NCBI GenBank assembly: GCA_025361145.1
Contig: JANYAV010000012.1
Span: 78,830-142,829, forward strand
Length of the DNA: 64,000 bases
Reading direction: 5' to 3'
Source: Dehalococcoidia bacterium
GTDB taxonomy: Bacteria; Chloroflexota; Dehalococcoidia; Dehalococcoidales; UBA3254
This document shows positions 1-8,080 of this stretch, in pieces. The notes beneath the pieces were generated by a model. It worked only from the letters and a program-made list of their open reading frames with translations. It was not told where the DNA came from and made no database searches. Every line of letters starts with the position of its first letter. The first letter of the stretch is position 1. Both the position numbers and the translations under genes were made by a program.

Positions 1-153
1 TCCCAAGCACTAAGTTCTAAATTCTAAATCCTAAACAAATCCAAAACCCAAAATACAAATTTTCAAAATATCCGTTTTTGTTATGGCGGAGACTTGATAA
101 ACCCAGGGTGCTCCTTTCGGAGATTCCCCAGAAGGTCGTACCTCTTCCCCAAC

Positions 154-406
154 GCAAGGCCCGACCTTGTGAAGCCACCGTCTCCTTATCTTGCGTCTCG
201 GTAGTCTCCAAAGCAAGGCCCGACCTTGTGAAACTCTTTACCTCCACTCCTCCAGATTCTTCGTTCCTGCGGGACTCCAGAATGACACAGGGAGACTGTC
301 ATGCTGGAGCGCAGCGAAGCATCTCAGAGGTGGGTGGAACTTCCCGAAGTTGGGACCGACCTTGTGAAGCCCCCATGTTTTTATCCTGCAAGGCCCGGAC
401 TTGCGG
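154..406. repeat. Diverged REP-like palindromes (three copies and a half-copy)
   Basis: Positions 154-174 and 213-233 both read GCAAGGCCCGACCTTGTGAA (the last base differs between them). A half-copy GACCGACCTTGTGAAG lies at about 354-369. A fourth variant, CTGCAAGGCCCGGACTTGCGG (first 20 bases at 386-405), follows. All share the GCAAGG-N(4-5)-CCTTG/CTTGC plan of the palindromes around the RAYT gene at 4611, so they look like older members of the same family. Confidence 0.6.
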
Positions 407-491
407 AGGCAAAGGTCAGATCATAGATTAAAGGAGTCTCTTCGCAGTAAGGAGCTTTTTGGAGGCAAAGAGACTTCTTTAACACCCGGTG

Positions 492-521
492 AAAAAAAGA
501 GAGGGGATTAAATCCCCTCTC
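492..521 (-). terminator. Rho-independent terminator of the surface-protein gene
   Basis: On the minus strand GAGAGGGGAT (complement of 512-521) pairs with ATCCCCTCTC (complement of 499-508) around a short TTA loop. Seven T residues follow (complement of 492-498). It lies about 25 bases after the stop of the minus-strand gene, in the correct orientation. Confidence 0.9.
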
Positions 522-545
522 TCTGAAGATACCGACGATATCGAT

Positions 546-2834
546 TTATTTAAGGGTTATGCTCACCACTTTCCCGGTAATCGGGTGGCCCGGATTAGGC
601 TGGTAGCTGCCAGGGTTATCGACTTCCAATATTACAGTCGCGACAACATTGCCTGAGATTACGCTGCCTTTTTTGGCTATATTGGTTGAGACGAGTACGC
701 TGATATATTTACTTATCGTGGCAGGCGGATTACTGGAATTACCGGGATCTGTAGTCCAGCTCTTACCGTCAGCACTTACCCCATTAGCCCAGCCTTTGAA
801 ACTGGCATTTTTATAAAAGGCCCCAGCGGTTATTTGCTTTTCCCACTGGGAACCCCAGCAGTTTACGGTTTGACCGACTTTAATCGCGTCAGTCAGATTG
901 GCTTTATTGCCGCCCCAGATCACGAAGTTGGTTGCCTGGTAGACGGGTTCTGCTTTGGCGAAAGTGGCAGTGACCACTTTATTACTAGTCATAGTGATGA
1001 TTGCGGGATTGGTAGTACCTGCTAGATCACCGCTCCAGCCGGTAAAGGTATAACCGGTTTTAGCTGTGGCAGTTATTTTGACCGGCGTGCCGGCGGCATA
1101 AGTTAACTGCTGCGGTTCAGTAGTAACTGTGCCATAAATAGTATTATTTGAATTAATGTTTAAGGTATAGGTAACGATCTTGGCGAAATTGGCAGTGACT
1201 AGTTTATTGCTGTTGATCGTCAGGCTGGCAGGATTGGCGCTGCCGTTCAGGTCGCCTGTCCAATTCGAGAAGGTGTAGCCTGCGGCCGGTACTGCTGTCA
1301 GTTCAAGAACTGTCCCGTCCGGATACTGGCTTGAGACCGGCTCAACCGGAGAAGAAACAGAGATGCTTCCCTGGCTGTTATCAGCATTCAAAGTTAGCGA
1401 GTAATAGGTCGTCTGAGATTGTACAGGTTCAAAATTGGCTTCGATGACAGTGTTGCCTTCGAAACTAATATTAATCATGGGGTCGGTCCCATAATTACTG
1501 CCCCAGCTGGTAAATGTGTAACCCTCTGCACTAACAGCAGTCAGTGTTACTATATCACCCAGGTAATAAGGCCCAGATTGGCTCACCTCTACGCTTCCGC
1601 CCTCGGATGGTGTCACGTTAATGGTGAGAGAATAAGTATCTGGTGTCCCCGGTATTACGGTAACTTCTGCCGCAGCGCTGGCCGTGCCGCCAAGTGTTAT
1701 GTCCTCCGCGACCACCGTGATTATATACGTACCGGCGGCAGTGTAGGTATGATCGAGGTTGAATGTGTAACCACTCGAAAATTGTATTCCGTTAAGACCG
1801 GAGCCGTCGCCGTAATCTAACTGGACAATATATGTAGAACCTGAGGCAGGGTTATTGATGAACCCGGTTCCCCTGAGAACATCACCTAAAGTGATCGGAG
1901 AAGCAACCGGATTAATCACTACAGCGAAGGGAATCGCCTGGATGTTAACATGGGCGGTATCAGTAGCGATAAAATTAGCATTTCTGGGGTCTTGAGATTC
2001 AGGGTCGTAATACTGATTGGTAGCTTGTAATGTGACCGTCAGTACCTGGGGAGCGCTCAAACCTGTAGCCGAAAAAACCGGATTCTGACCTTGAGTTTCA
2101 AAAATTCCGTCGCCGTTGAGATCCCATTTGTAGTTTAGGGCTCCACCTGTTGGGTCAGTACCGCTGCCGGATAATTGCAGCGTTTCACCCTGGGTAACGT
2201 AATATTTGTCATCAGTTCCGCCTGCTTCGGCAGTGACTGGAGTATTGGTGTTGACACCGTCGAGACAGAGCGGACTTGAATTCTGGCTATCCTCGAAGTT
2301 GGCGACGCGCGCTTCAAGTATATAGGTATTGACTCCGGGAGTGGTAAATTCATATTCAAAATAGGTCCAGCCGGTCATTATACCGCTGCCAAGCGAGTCT
2401 GAGTTAGCGCTAAAAACAACAGCTAGTTCGTTATTGCTCCCATCCTTAATCACTACCTGGGCGTTATCATTATAAGGAGCGTAATCAAGACTGCAGAAAT
2501 TGGCCCAACCGGAGATAATATCTCCTTCGTTGGCGGTCATCGTTTGAGATAATTTGGTGTAGACACCTGGCTGATCAGGGGTAATGTAAGCGAAATAGCG
2601 GCCGTATTTGGGCATGACTTGCTGGGAGAAAGCATAAGTGGTAACCACACTAGCCGTGGCTGCTGAAGATGGCAGATTTTTATCCCAGCCATATTGATTA
2701 CCGGTCTCAAAACTGGCATTTTTAAGTTTTAATACATGATTCGATGCTGCGGAGATAATCTGGCCGGAACCTAATACGCCCACAACCAGGAATATTAATG
2801 CCAGCAGAATATTAAAAATTCTCGTCCTTTTCAT
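546..2834 (-). CDS. Secreted multidomain surface protein with PKD and InlB-type repeats
   Basis: A 762-residue exported protein of unknown function. Residues 1-30 form a signal peptide (basic MKRTR, a hydrophobic core, AA before the mature start). About 36-195 is a beta-rich domain beginning NASFETG..YGW, like carbohydrate-binding modules. About 201-300 and 301-396 resemble PKD folds (YKWDLNGDG; YGDGSG...HTYTAAGTY). Three divergent InlB B-repeat units follow at about 401-469, 478-551 and 556-627, each with GYTF(T/S)xW...N(T/K)xVxAxF. The last 130 residues are unrecognised. No C-terminal anchor or sorting motif is visible, so release or non-covalent attachment is likely. The start has a GGGGGGAAGG ribosome site. 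It stands alone, ends in its own terminator, and is flanked by repeats. Adhesion or carbohydrate binding is an inference. Confidence 0.88.
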   Translation of the reverse strand: MKRTRIFNILLALIFLVVGVLGSGQIISAASNHVLKLKNASFETGNQYGWDKNLPSSAATASVVTTYAFSQQVMPKYGRYFAYITPDQPGVYTKLSQTMTANEGDIISGWANFCSLDYAPYNDNAQVVIKDGSNNELAVVFSANSDSLGSGIMTGWTYFEYEFTTPGVNTYILEARVANFEDSQNSSPLCLDGVNTNTPVTAEAGGTDDKYYVTQGETLQLSGSGTDPTGGALNYKWDLNGDGIFETQGQNPVFSATGLSAPQVLTVTLQATNQYYDPESQDPRNANFIATDTAHVNIQAIPFAVVINPVASPITLGDVLRGTGFINNPASGSTYIVQLDYGDGSGLNGIQFSSGYTFNLDHTYTAAGTYIITVVAEDITLGGTASAAAEVTVIPGTPDTYSLTINVTPSEGGSVEVSQSGPYYLGDIVTLTAVSAEGYTFTSWGSNYGTDPMINISFEGNTVIEANFEPVQSQTTYYSLTLNADNSQGSISVSSPVEPVSSQYPDGTVLELTAVPAAGYTFSNWTGDLNGSANPASLTINSNKLVTANFAKIVTYTLNINSNNTIYGTVTTEPQQLTYAAGTPVKITATAKTGYTFTGWSGDLAGTTNPAIITMTSNKVVTATFAKAEPVYQATNFVIWGGNKANLTDAIKVGQTVNCWGSQWEKQITAGAFYKNASFKGWANGVSADGKSWTTDPGNSSNPPATISKYISVLVSTNIAKKGSVISGNVVATVILEVDNPGSYQPNPGHPITGKVVSITLK

Positions 2835-3097
2835 GGTTCCTTCCCCCCTAATCCGGACTAATAACCAACATAATAAAAAATAATAATATACTTAAAGATG
2901 GCATAACCCAAATTTACTGTTTATATTATAATCCCTTGTGGTAAAAAATACATTAATGAAAACACCCATTTAGTTACAATAGGTTACTTTCAGGTAAATA
3001 TATAGTAAATTGTTTATTACAATTTTACCAAAATCTATGCCATTTTGGATAAATCAGACTTGACCATGCAAAATGAAGTTTATGTCGGTTTGAAGTT

Positions 3098-3118
3098 CTG
3101 CAAGGACGGACCTTGCAG
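3098..3118. repeat. REP palindrome, canonical copy 1
   Basis: A 21-base imperfect palindrome, CTGCAAGG-ACGGA-CCTTGCAG. It is identical to the copies at 4626-4646, 4788-4808 and 5331-5351. It is the only canonical copy downstream of hisD. Confidence 0.9.
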
Positions 3119-3150
3119 ACGTGAATCGTAGAAGATGGCCTGGCGCAAAA

Positions 3151-3200
3151 GCAAGGTCGGGGCTTGCGTTGGGAGAAAGGAGCGCAAGCCCCGACCTTAT
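3151..3200. repeat. REP doublet forming a long hairpin
   Basis: AAGGTCGGGGCTTGCG at 3153-3168 is perfectly complementary to CGCAAGCCCCGACCTT at 3183-3198, with a 14-base loop. Each arm is itself a diverged GCAAGG...CTTGC element, so this is a head-to-head REP pair (BIME-like). It lies just after the hisD stop and could act as an mRNA 3' stabiliser, but there is no T-run. Confidence 0.75.
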
Positions 3201-3286
3201 GAAATCCAAAGTGTTTGTTGTAGTTTGAAGTTGGAAATTTGGAATTTGTTTGTAATTTGTCTCTTGTGATTTGTGATTTACAATCC

Positions 3287-4609
3287 CTAATCCCTTAGTC
3301 TCATCTCAATCGCCCTGGCATGGCCTTCCAGTCCTTCCGCGCGGGCGATAGTGATAGCCGAGGGACCCAGTTTTTTGATCAAAGCTTTGTTGACCTTAAC
3401 CACATCGATAAATTTAATAAAATCAGCGACATTCAAAGGAGAACTGAAGCGGGCGGTGCCGCCGGTGGGCAGGGAGTGGTTAGGCCCGGCGATATAATCA
3501 CCCATGGGCACAGGAGCCAGTTCGCCCACGAAGATACAGCCGGCGTTGATGATGCGGTCGATATATGACTCCGCCTTTTCTATCATGAGTTCAAGGTGCT
3601 CAGGGGCGTAAAGGTTAGAAAGCTCTATGGCTTCATCCAGGGTTTCGACAATGGCGATAACGGCCCGGCTTTCCAGCGCTTCTGAAGCCGTCTGCTGACG
3701 AGGGAGAGAGGCCAGCTGTATCTTTAATTCAGCCTGGACTTGCAGGGCCAGACGCGTGGAAGTGGTAACCAGTATCACCTGTGGCAGTTGATCATGTTCA
3801 GCTTGGGCCAGCAGGTCGGCGGCACAGTATTGGGGGTTGGCCGATTCATCAGCAATAATCAGGACTTCGCTGGGGCCTTGCAGGGCATCGATATCCACCA
3901 CACCGAAAACAGCTTGTTTGGCGAGAGCGACGAAGAGATTGCCCGGGCCGCAGATTTTATCCACCTTGGGTACGGATTGGGTGCCGTAAGCCATGGCCCC
4001 GATAGCTTGCGCGCCGCCGATACGGAAAACTCGGTCAACCCCGGCCAGATCGGCAGCGACCAGAGTGGCGGGGGGAACCGAACCATTATTACGGGGTGGT
4101 GTGCAATGAATTATTTCCTTAACCCCAGCTACTTTAGCCGGAATAGCGGTCATCAATACGGTAGAAGGATAAACGGCGGTGCTGGCGGGAGTATAGAGGC
4201 CTGAGCGGGCCAGCGGCCTGACCAGTTGGCCCCATTCCTTGCCGACTACACCCTTAAAAAGAAAGTCTTTCTGTTCTTGATGAAATCTGCGGATACGCTC
4301 TGCTGCAATTTTTAGGGCTTCTATTAAATCCTGGCCAACCTGGCTGTAGGCGGCTTGTATTTCCTGGCGGGAAACTTCAAGTGAGGTTATTTTAAAACCG
4401 TCTATGCGGGAGGTATAGTCCAGAACGGCGGCATCGCCTTTTTCTTTGATATCGCTTAAAATTTGCGCCACAGCTTCAGCGGCGCTGATGTCCCTGCCGA
4501 AAACCTCTTTTAATTTCTGCTGCGCGCGGGGTGAGACCTTGCCCAGATCTACCGTTACCTGCCGGGATAATTTTGCCCTGGCAGCCTCAAATCCCTTAAT
4601 GATCTCCAC
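3287..4609 (-). CDS. hisD: Histidinol dehydrogenase
   Basis: Catalyses the last two oxidations of histidine synthesis (histidinol to histidine, NAD-dependent, zinc enzyme). Family motifs are clear: [24 protein letters not shown], the AEHDQ metal/active-site segment, YAPEHLEL and [14 protein letters not shown]. The start is taken as GTG at 4609, giving 440 residues, a usual HisD length. AGGAGG sits 6 bases upstream. An in-frame ATG at 4660 would add 17 residues encoded by a REP palindrome and lacks a ribosome site. The RAYT stop lies one base before this GTG, so hisD translation is probably coupled to RAYT translation. It is the last gene of hisZ-hisG-[RAYT]-hisD. Confidence 0.95.
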   Translation of the reverse strand: MEIIKGFEAARAKLSRQVTVDLGKVSPRAQQKLKEVFGRDISAAEAVAQILSDIKEKGDAAVLDYTSRIDGFKITSLEVSRQEIQAAYSQVGQDLIEALKIAAERIRRFHQEQKDFLFKGVVGKEWGQLVRPLARSGLYTPASTAVYPSTVLMTAIPAKVAGVKEIIHCTPPRNNGSVPPATLVAADLAGVDRVFRIGGAQAIGAMAYGTQSVPKVDKICGPGNLFVALAKQAVFGVVDIDALQGPSEVLIIADESANPQYCAADLLAQAEHDQLPQVILVTTSTRLALQVQAELKIQLASLPRQQTASEALESRAVIAIVETLDEAIELSNLYAPEHLELMIEKAESYIDRIINAGCIFVGELAPVPMGDYIAGPNHSLPTGGTARFSSPLNVADFIKFIDVVKVNKALIKKLGPSAITIARAEGLEGHARAIEMRLRD

Positions 4610-4610
4610 T

Positions 4611-5264
4611 TCAGTCCTCCTCAATCTGCAAGGACGGACCTTGCAGGCCTGGATCTCCATCTTTCATAAAAGATTCATAAGAAAACGCTGATTTTGTTTT
4701 TGGGAAAAACTCTAATACATCTTCAGGATGAACCCAACCAGAAACTCTTTCGCCAATATACTCCGGATAAGAAGAAGGGTGCGCATTCTGCAAGGACGGA
4801 CCTTGCAGGGCTAAGGCCTGCTGGTGAATATACCGGGAAAGATGTACAAATTGAGAATCATCTGTCACTAAAACTGCCTTGTATCTACCCTGGAATAAAG
4901 GGCCAACCCGCTTATATTTACGATTGAAATACATTACATATCTAGTGCAAAAAGATCTCATGAATTGATCGAGATTAACACTGTCGTTTTGTTTGATAAA
5001 GAAATGAAAATGGTTTGGCATTAAACAATAAGCTAATAGTATTATACCGTCATAATAATTATTTAAACGCAGAGATTTTCGAATTTTATCTTTTGCTCTG
5101 TCTGATAGCTTGATGTCTGTTAATTTATTTCGAAGTTCTTTTTCATCTTTTTCAGATAAATACTCTTTCAGATAGGACAGAAAAACACCATGATCCTGTT
5201 CATCTAGAAAGATCACTCTCTTTTCGACGCCGCGGTTATAAACGTGAAAATAGTTTGCACTCAT
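4611..5264 (-). CDS. REP-associated tyrosine transposase (RAYT, Y1/IS200-like family)
   Basis: A 217-residue member of the Y1 HUH transposase superfamily. The family's known chemistry is single-strand DNA cleavage by a tyrosine, with two histidines holding the metal. Visible motifs: N-terminal YFHVYNRGVEKRVIF, the HUH motif LMPNHFHFF (His85, His87), the FNRKYKRVGPLFQGRYKAV block, and a candidate catalytic Tyr145 in SRYIHQ. The start is the ATG at 5264; an upstream in-frame ATG at 5312 would run through a REP palindrome. The gene is bracketed by REP copies (5331-5351 and 5275-5294 upstream, 4626-4646 at its 3' end) and carries one inside (residues 153-159, LQGPSLQ). The last copy is also coding (207-213). 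It splits hisG from hisD and probably entered as a single-copy domesticated element. Confidence 0.92.
   Translation of the reverse strand: MSANYFHVYNRGVEKRVIFLDEQDHGVFLSYLKEYLSEKDEKELRNKLTDIKLSDRAKDKIRKSLRLNNYYDGIILLAYCLMPNHFHFFIKQNDSVNLDQFMRSFCTRYVMYFNRKYKRVGPLFQGRYKAVLVTDDSQFVHLSRYIHQQALALQGPSLQNAHPSSYPEYIGERVSGWVHPEDVLEFFPKTKSAFSYESFMKDGDPGLQGPSLQIEED
4626..4646. repeat. REP palindrome, canonical copy 2 (3' end of RAYT)
   Basis: CTGCAAGG-ACGGA-CCTTGCAG. It is read as LQGPSLQ near the C-terminus of the RAYT protein. It ends a few bases before the AGGAGG used by hisD. Confidence 0.9.
4788..4808. repeat. REP palindrome, canonical copy 3 (inside RAYT)
   Basis: An identical 21-base palindrome inside the RAYT coding sequence. 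It adds exactly seven codons (LQGPSLQ) right after the YIHQQ tyrosine motif, in the same reading frame as the 3' copy. Confidence 0.9.
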
Positions 5265-5274
5265 TTTCAAACCT

Positions 5275-5294
5275 CTGCAAGGACGGACCTTGCG
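5275..5294. repeat. REP palindrome, near-canonical copy 4
   Basis: CTGCAAGG-ACGGA-CCTTGCG, differing from the others only at the last bases. It lies directly upstream of the RAYT start. Confidence 0.85.
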
Positions 5295-5330
5295 CGAGTA
5301 ACCACAAGACAATCAGCTATGTAAAACTTT

Positions 5331-5351
5331 CTGCAAGGACGGACCTTGCAG
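5331..5351. repeat. REP palindrome, canonical copy 5
   Basis: An exact 21-base copy between the hisG stop (5367) and RAYT. With copy 4 it forms the upstream flank of the RAYT element. Confidence 0.9.
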
Positions 5352-5366
5352 GAATTAACAGTTTGG

Positions 5367-6779
5367 TTAGCCCTCCTCCACGGCTTTCTTTAAAATGGCA
5401 GCGAAGGATTTGATTTGTTCGGCCTTTTTAGAATGCAAAGCCGGAGTGGCTGCGATCAGGCAGGCGGTGGACTCGAAAAGCGTCTCGATTATTTTAAGAT
5501 TATGACGTTTCAAAGTTCCGCCGGTCTCAGTATTTTCAATCAAAATATCGGCATCATCAGGCAGAAAGGCCTCGGTGGCGCCCCAGGTTGGGATGATACG
5601 ATACCTTCCCAGGTGATTATCGCGGGCATATTTATCGGCGATACGTACATATTCGGCGGCCACGCGCAGGTGTTTGCCCTGGCCGGCTGCCCAGCTTCTG
5701 AGTTCGGCAATGTTGCTGACAGGCAGATCGTTATGCACGGCCGCCACGATTCTAACCCAGCTATACTTCAGGTCTACCAATTCGGTTATGGGGCTGGACG
5801 GGAACTGGTAAAAATGCTCCTTCACCCAGTCTCTACCTGTGATAGCGATATCAAATTTATCATTTGCCACCTGCAAGGGCATGTCCTGCGGGCGGATTAC
5901 TTTCACGGTTACACCGGGAAGGTCTATGACAGGACGGCGATCGCCGTCAGTTGAAGGATAATTGCTGATCCTGATTCCGGCTTTGTTGAGAATACCCACC
6001 ACATGTCTCTGGGCATGGCCGTCCGGCAAAGCCAGGCGGACGCTGTCAGCCGACATTGTTCGGGGCGTAACTTTCACGGCTGAGGGATGTTTGATTTCCA
6101 CCGGCGAGGATTTAACGTCCGGAGCTTCAGACTTTACATAAAGAGTGTTTAAGATTTCGGTCAGGTCCTTGTTTTGCCAGCTGGCCTTGTTAGCGATCAG
6201 AAAGGCGGTAGAACTCAGCACTTTTATCACCGGCACCAGGTCGCCTACGCTCATTTCCTGTCCGGTGCGGAAAGACAACAGTACCAGATCGGCGTTTTCA
6301 GGCGGGTAGATTTCCACCGCGCCCCAGGCCGGGAAAATATTAAAGCGTTTAAGACGGAAATTCAATGCCAGTGACTCCGCCAGGCTGGGATATTCGCTGG
6401 CGATACTGATAACCTGGTCGCTGCCGCGAACCTTGTCCAGATCTGAAAAGGGCGATGAGCGTGAAGCAGCCAGATATAGTTCCAGAGCGCCGTAGCCCAG
6501 ATCTTTCAGCTTGACCAGGCTGCTGTCCGGATATTTCATGAGCAGTTCCTGTATCCAATCCAATCCGCAGATGCCCAGGTCATAGTTGCCCATGGCTACC
6601 TGGATGGGAATATCTTTCTCATGCAGGATTTTAGCGGAGAGCTCCGGGAAACGGGCTGAAGTCATGTGATATAAACGGGCGCCTTCCGAGTAGTCGCTTA
6701 GCTGCCAGCCGGCCTCTGAAGCTAGCTTAGCGGTCTCATTTAAAAGACGTCCTTTGGGTAAAGCTATTCTGATTTTCAC
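5367..6779 (-). CDS. hisG: ATP phosphoribosyltransferase, tandem two-domain HisG
   Basis: First enzyme of histidine synthesis (ATP + PRPP to phosphoribosyl-ATP). At 470 residues it is about twice the short HisG form. Two homologous copies are visible. Copy A (1-212) has ALPKGRL, DLGICGLDW, EYPSLA and AWGAVE. Copy B (246-470) has ALPDGHA, DIAITGRDW, EYVRIA, TWGATE and the PRPP-loop-like ETGGTLKRHNL. The copies look complementary: A keeps the KGRL start motif but has a degenerate PRPP loop (SFRTGQE), while B keeps the loop but has DGHA. A about 33-residue Pro/Ser/Lys linker joins them. hisZ lies 22 bases upstream, fitting the short-HisG/HisZ system. Confidence 0.93.
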   Translation of the reverse strand: MKIRIALPKGRLLNETAKLASEAGWQLSDYSEGARLYHMTSARFPELSAKILHEKDIPIQVAMGNYDLGICGLDWIQELLMKYPDSSLVKLKDLGYGALELYLAASRSSPFSDLDKVRGSDQVISIASEYPSLAESLALNFRLKRFNIFPAWGAVEIYPPENADLVLLSFRTGQEMSVGDLVPVIKVLSSTAFLIANKASWQNKDLTEILNTLYVKSEAPDVKSSPVEIKHPSAVKVTPRTMSADSVRLALPDGHAQRHVVGILNKAGIRISNYPSTDGDRRPVIDLPGVTVKVIRPQDMPLQVANDKFDIAITGRDWVKEHFYQFPSSPITELVDLKYSWVRIVAAVHNDLPVSNIAELRSWAAGQGKHLRVAAEYVRIADKYARDNHLGRYRIIPTWGATEAFLPDDADILIENTETGGTLKRHNLKIIETLFESTACLIAATPALHSKKAEQIKSFAAILKKAVEEG

Positions 6780-6801
6780 TTAACGACCCTTGAAAAATTA
6801 T

Positions 6802-8022
6802 TTAACGTTTCAGTATTTTCAATACTTCCTCGATGGTTTTTAGTTCATGTTTATTATTCTGGGCCAGATCGGTCAGTACCAGCTGAGGCGCTTTATTATG
6901 CACTTCCAGCTTCCATTGCACATCTACCGGACCCTGGCCGCCCAGGTGTAATTTTACGGTGTAACCGGCTTTACGCAGCTGTACTGCCAGGCCGAACCCG
7001 GTATTGGCCGCGGCAGTATCTATTTTGACCAGCACTGTTGGAGCAGCTTGACCGGTCAACCGGCCGCTATCGATCAATTTCATTAATAGATCGAGATAGA
7101 GGGCGAAACCTGAAGCGGGAGTGGGTTTGCCACCCATAGCGGTTATTAGATCGTCATAACGTCCGCCGCCGCCTACTTTCTCATCGTTAATAAAAAGCTG
7201 GAAGATATTACCGGTATAATACTCAAAACCACGCACTGAGGCGATATCGATCTTGAACGAACGTCCCAGCGCTTGTAGCGCGTCTGCGATGAAAACCAGA
7301 TCATCGATCTGAGGTTTGAGCTCAGGTAGATCTAGCGCCAGCGCCGAGGTCAGGTTCTTCACGAAACCTGAGGATTGGCCTTGCAAAGCCAGTAAGGGGG
7401 CCAGTCCGGGTTTATCGGCCTGAAGCTGATTTAAAACACTGGCATCGCCGTCCAGCAATTTATCAAAAACCTGGTGCTGCTCTTCCTGGTTCATGCCCAA
7501 TTTCTGTAAAATACCCCGAGTCAAACCCGCGTGAGAGAGTTTTAATTCGACATTTCCCAGTCCTAGCTTTTCCAGCACTTCCATGGCTAATACGATCAAT
7601 TCTACATCAGCCATCGGAGAACCTATGCCGATCAATTCAGCACCGAACTGCCATTTTTCACGATTTTTCTTGCCGCTTTCTTCAAAAATGAAGGTGTTAA
7701 CGATGTAGAAGAGCTTGGCCAGTTCTTTATCTGCCATATTCTCAATGTAAAGACGCGCCACTGGGATGGTAGCGTCCGGGCGCAGCACCACGCGCTCCCC
7801 GCTCCAGCCGTCCCAGTCTAAAAAGGAATACACTTTGCCCAGCATGCTGGGGGTCAGGGTGCCGGCGGAGGTAAAGAGGTGCAGGGATTCCAGAGTAGGG
7901 GTCTTCACCTCTTGGTAACCCCACTTTAAACAAGAATCTCTAAAGACTTCATTAATTAGGCGGAATTTGGCCATGTCCGCCGGTAAAAGATCTTGCATGC
8001 CTTTGCTTTTTTCAATTTTCAT
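6802..8022 (-). CDS. hisZ: HisRS-like regulatory subunit HisZ (possibly annotated hisS)
   Basis: A class II synthetase-fold protein of 406 residues. Motifs related to HisRS are present: RPDATIPVAR (81-90), RGFEYYTG (264-271) and GGGGRYDDL (284-292), followed by an anticodon-domain-like C-terminus. HisRS normally has RGLDYYTG at the histidine site, and the change here plus its place directly upstream of hisG argue for HisZ, the subunit that complements short HisG. No other HisRS gene is in the window, so a tRNA-charging role cannot be excluded. ATG is preceded by AGGTG. It is the first gene of the minus-strand his operon. Confidence 0.85.
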   Translation of the reverse strand: MKIEKSKGMQDLLPADMAKFRLINEVFRDSCLKWGYQEVKTPTLESLHLFTSAGTLTPSMLGKVYSFLDWDGWSGERVVLRPDATIPVARLYIENMADKELAKLFYIVNTFIFEESGKKNREKWQFGAELIGIGSPMADVELIVLAMEVLEKLGLGNVELKLSHAGLTRGILQKLGMNQEEQHQVFDKLLDGDASVLNQLQADKPGLAPLLALQGQSSGFVKNLTSALALDLPELKPQIDDLVFIADALQALGRSFKIDIASVRGFEYYTGNIFQLFINDEKVGGGGRYDDLITAMGGKPTPASGFALYLDLLMKLIDSGRLTGQAAPTVLVKIDTAAANTGFGLAVQLRKAGYTVKLHLGGQGPVDVQWKLEVHNKAPQLVLTDLAQNNKHELKTIEEVLKILKR

Positions 8023-8050
8023 ACTTTTTCACCTATGTTAATCCTGGTCA

Positions 8051-8080
8051 ATTTTACACTATCTTTCCGGTTATTCACAA
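8051..8080 (-). promoter_or_regulatory. Probable promoter of hisZGD
   Basis: Minus-strand TTGTGA (complement of 8075-8080), an 18-base spacer, then TAAAAT (complement of 8051-8056), about 30 bases before the hisZ start. Confidence 0.55.

Larger units (their letters stand above)
1..545. other. Repeat-rich spacer without a gene
   Basis: I see no credible gene here. The first 65 bases are AT-rich, with iterated TCTAAAT / CCTAAAC / CAAAACCC words. The rest holds diverged copies of a GCAAGG...CCTTG palindrome (listed separately). Near 251-330 there is an inverted pair of the type GATTCTTCG...CAGAATGACA / TGTCATGCTGGAG...GCATCTC. The downstream end is the terminator of the minus-strand surface-protein gene. 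Confidence 0.7.
2835..3286. other. AT-rich spacer with REP elements, no gene
   Basis: This gap separates hisD (upstream on the minus strand) from the surface-protein gene. The part near 2860-3060 is very AT-rich and should hold the surface-gene promoter, but no convincing -35/-10 pair stands out. The remainder has one canonical REP palindrome (3098-3118), a large hairpin made of two diverged REP halves (3151-3200), and an AT-rich tract near 3225-3285 with repeated AATTTG / GTGATTTG words. Confidence 0.6.

Noticed and set aside
154..406. Possible CRISPR-like direct repeats
   Set aside because: Units are few, irregularly spaced and palindromic, with no uniform spacers and no cas genes.
78..431. 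Plus-strand open frame of 117 codons
   Set aside because: It is made of the repeat elements themselves (recurring CEA..LSC segments), has no ribosome site and no family likeness.
4610..4660. Longer hisD N-terminus from ATG 4660
   Set aside because: The extra residues are the translated REP palindrome; AGGAGG and family length point to GTG 4609.
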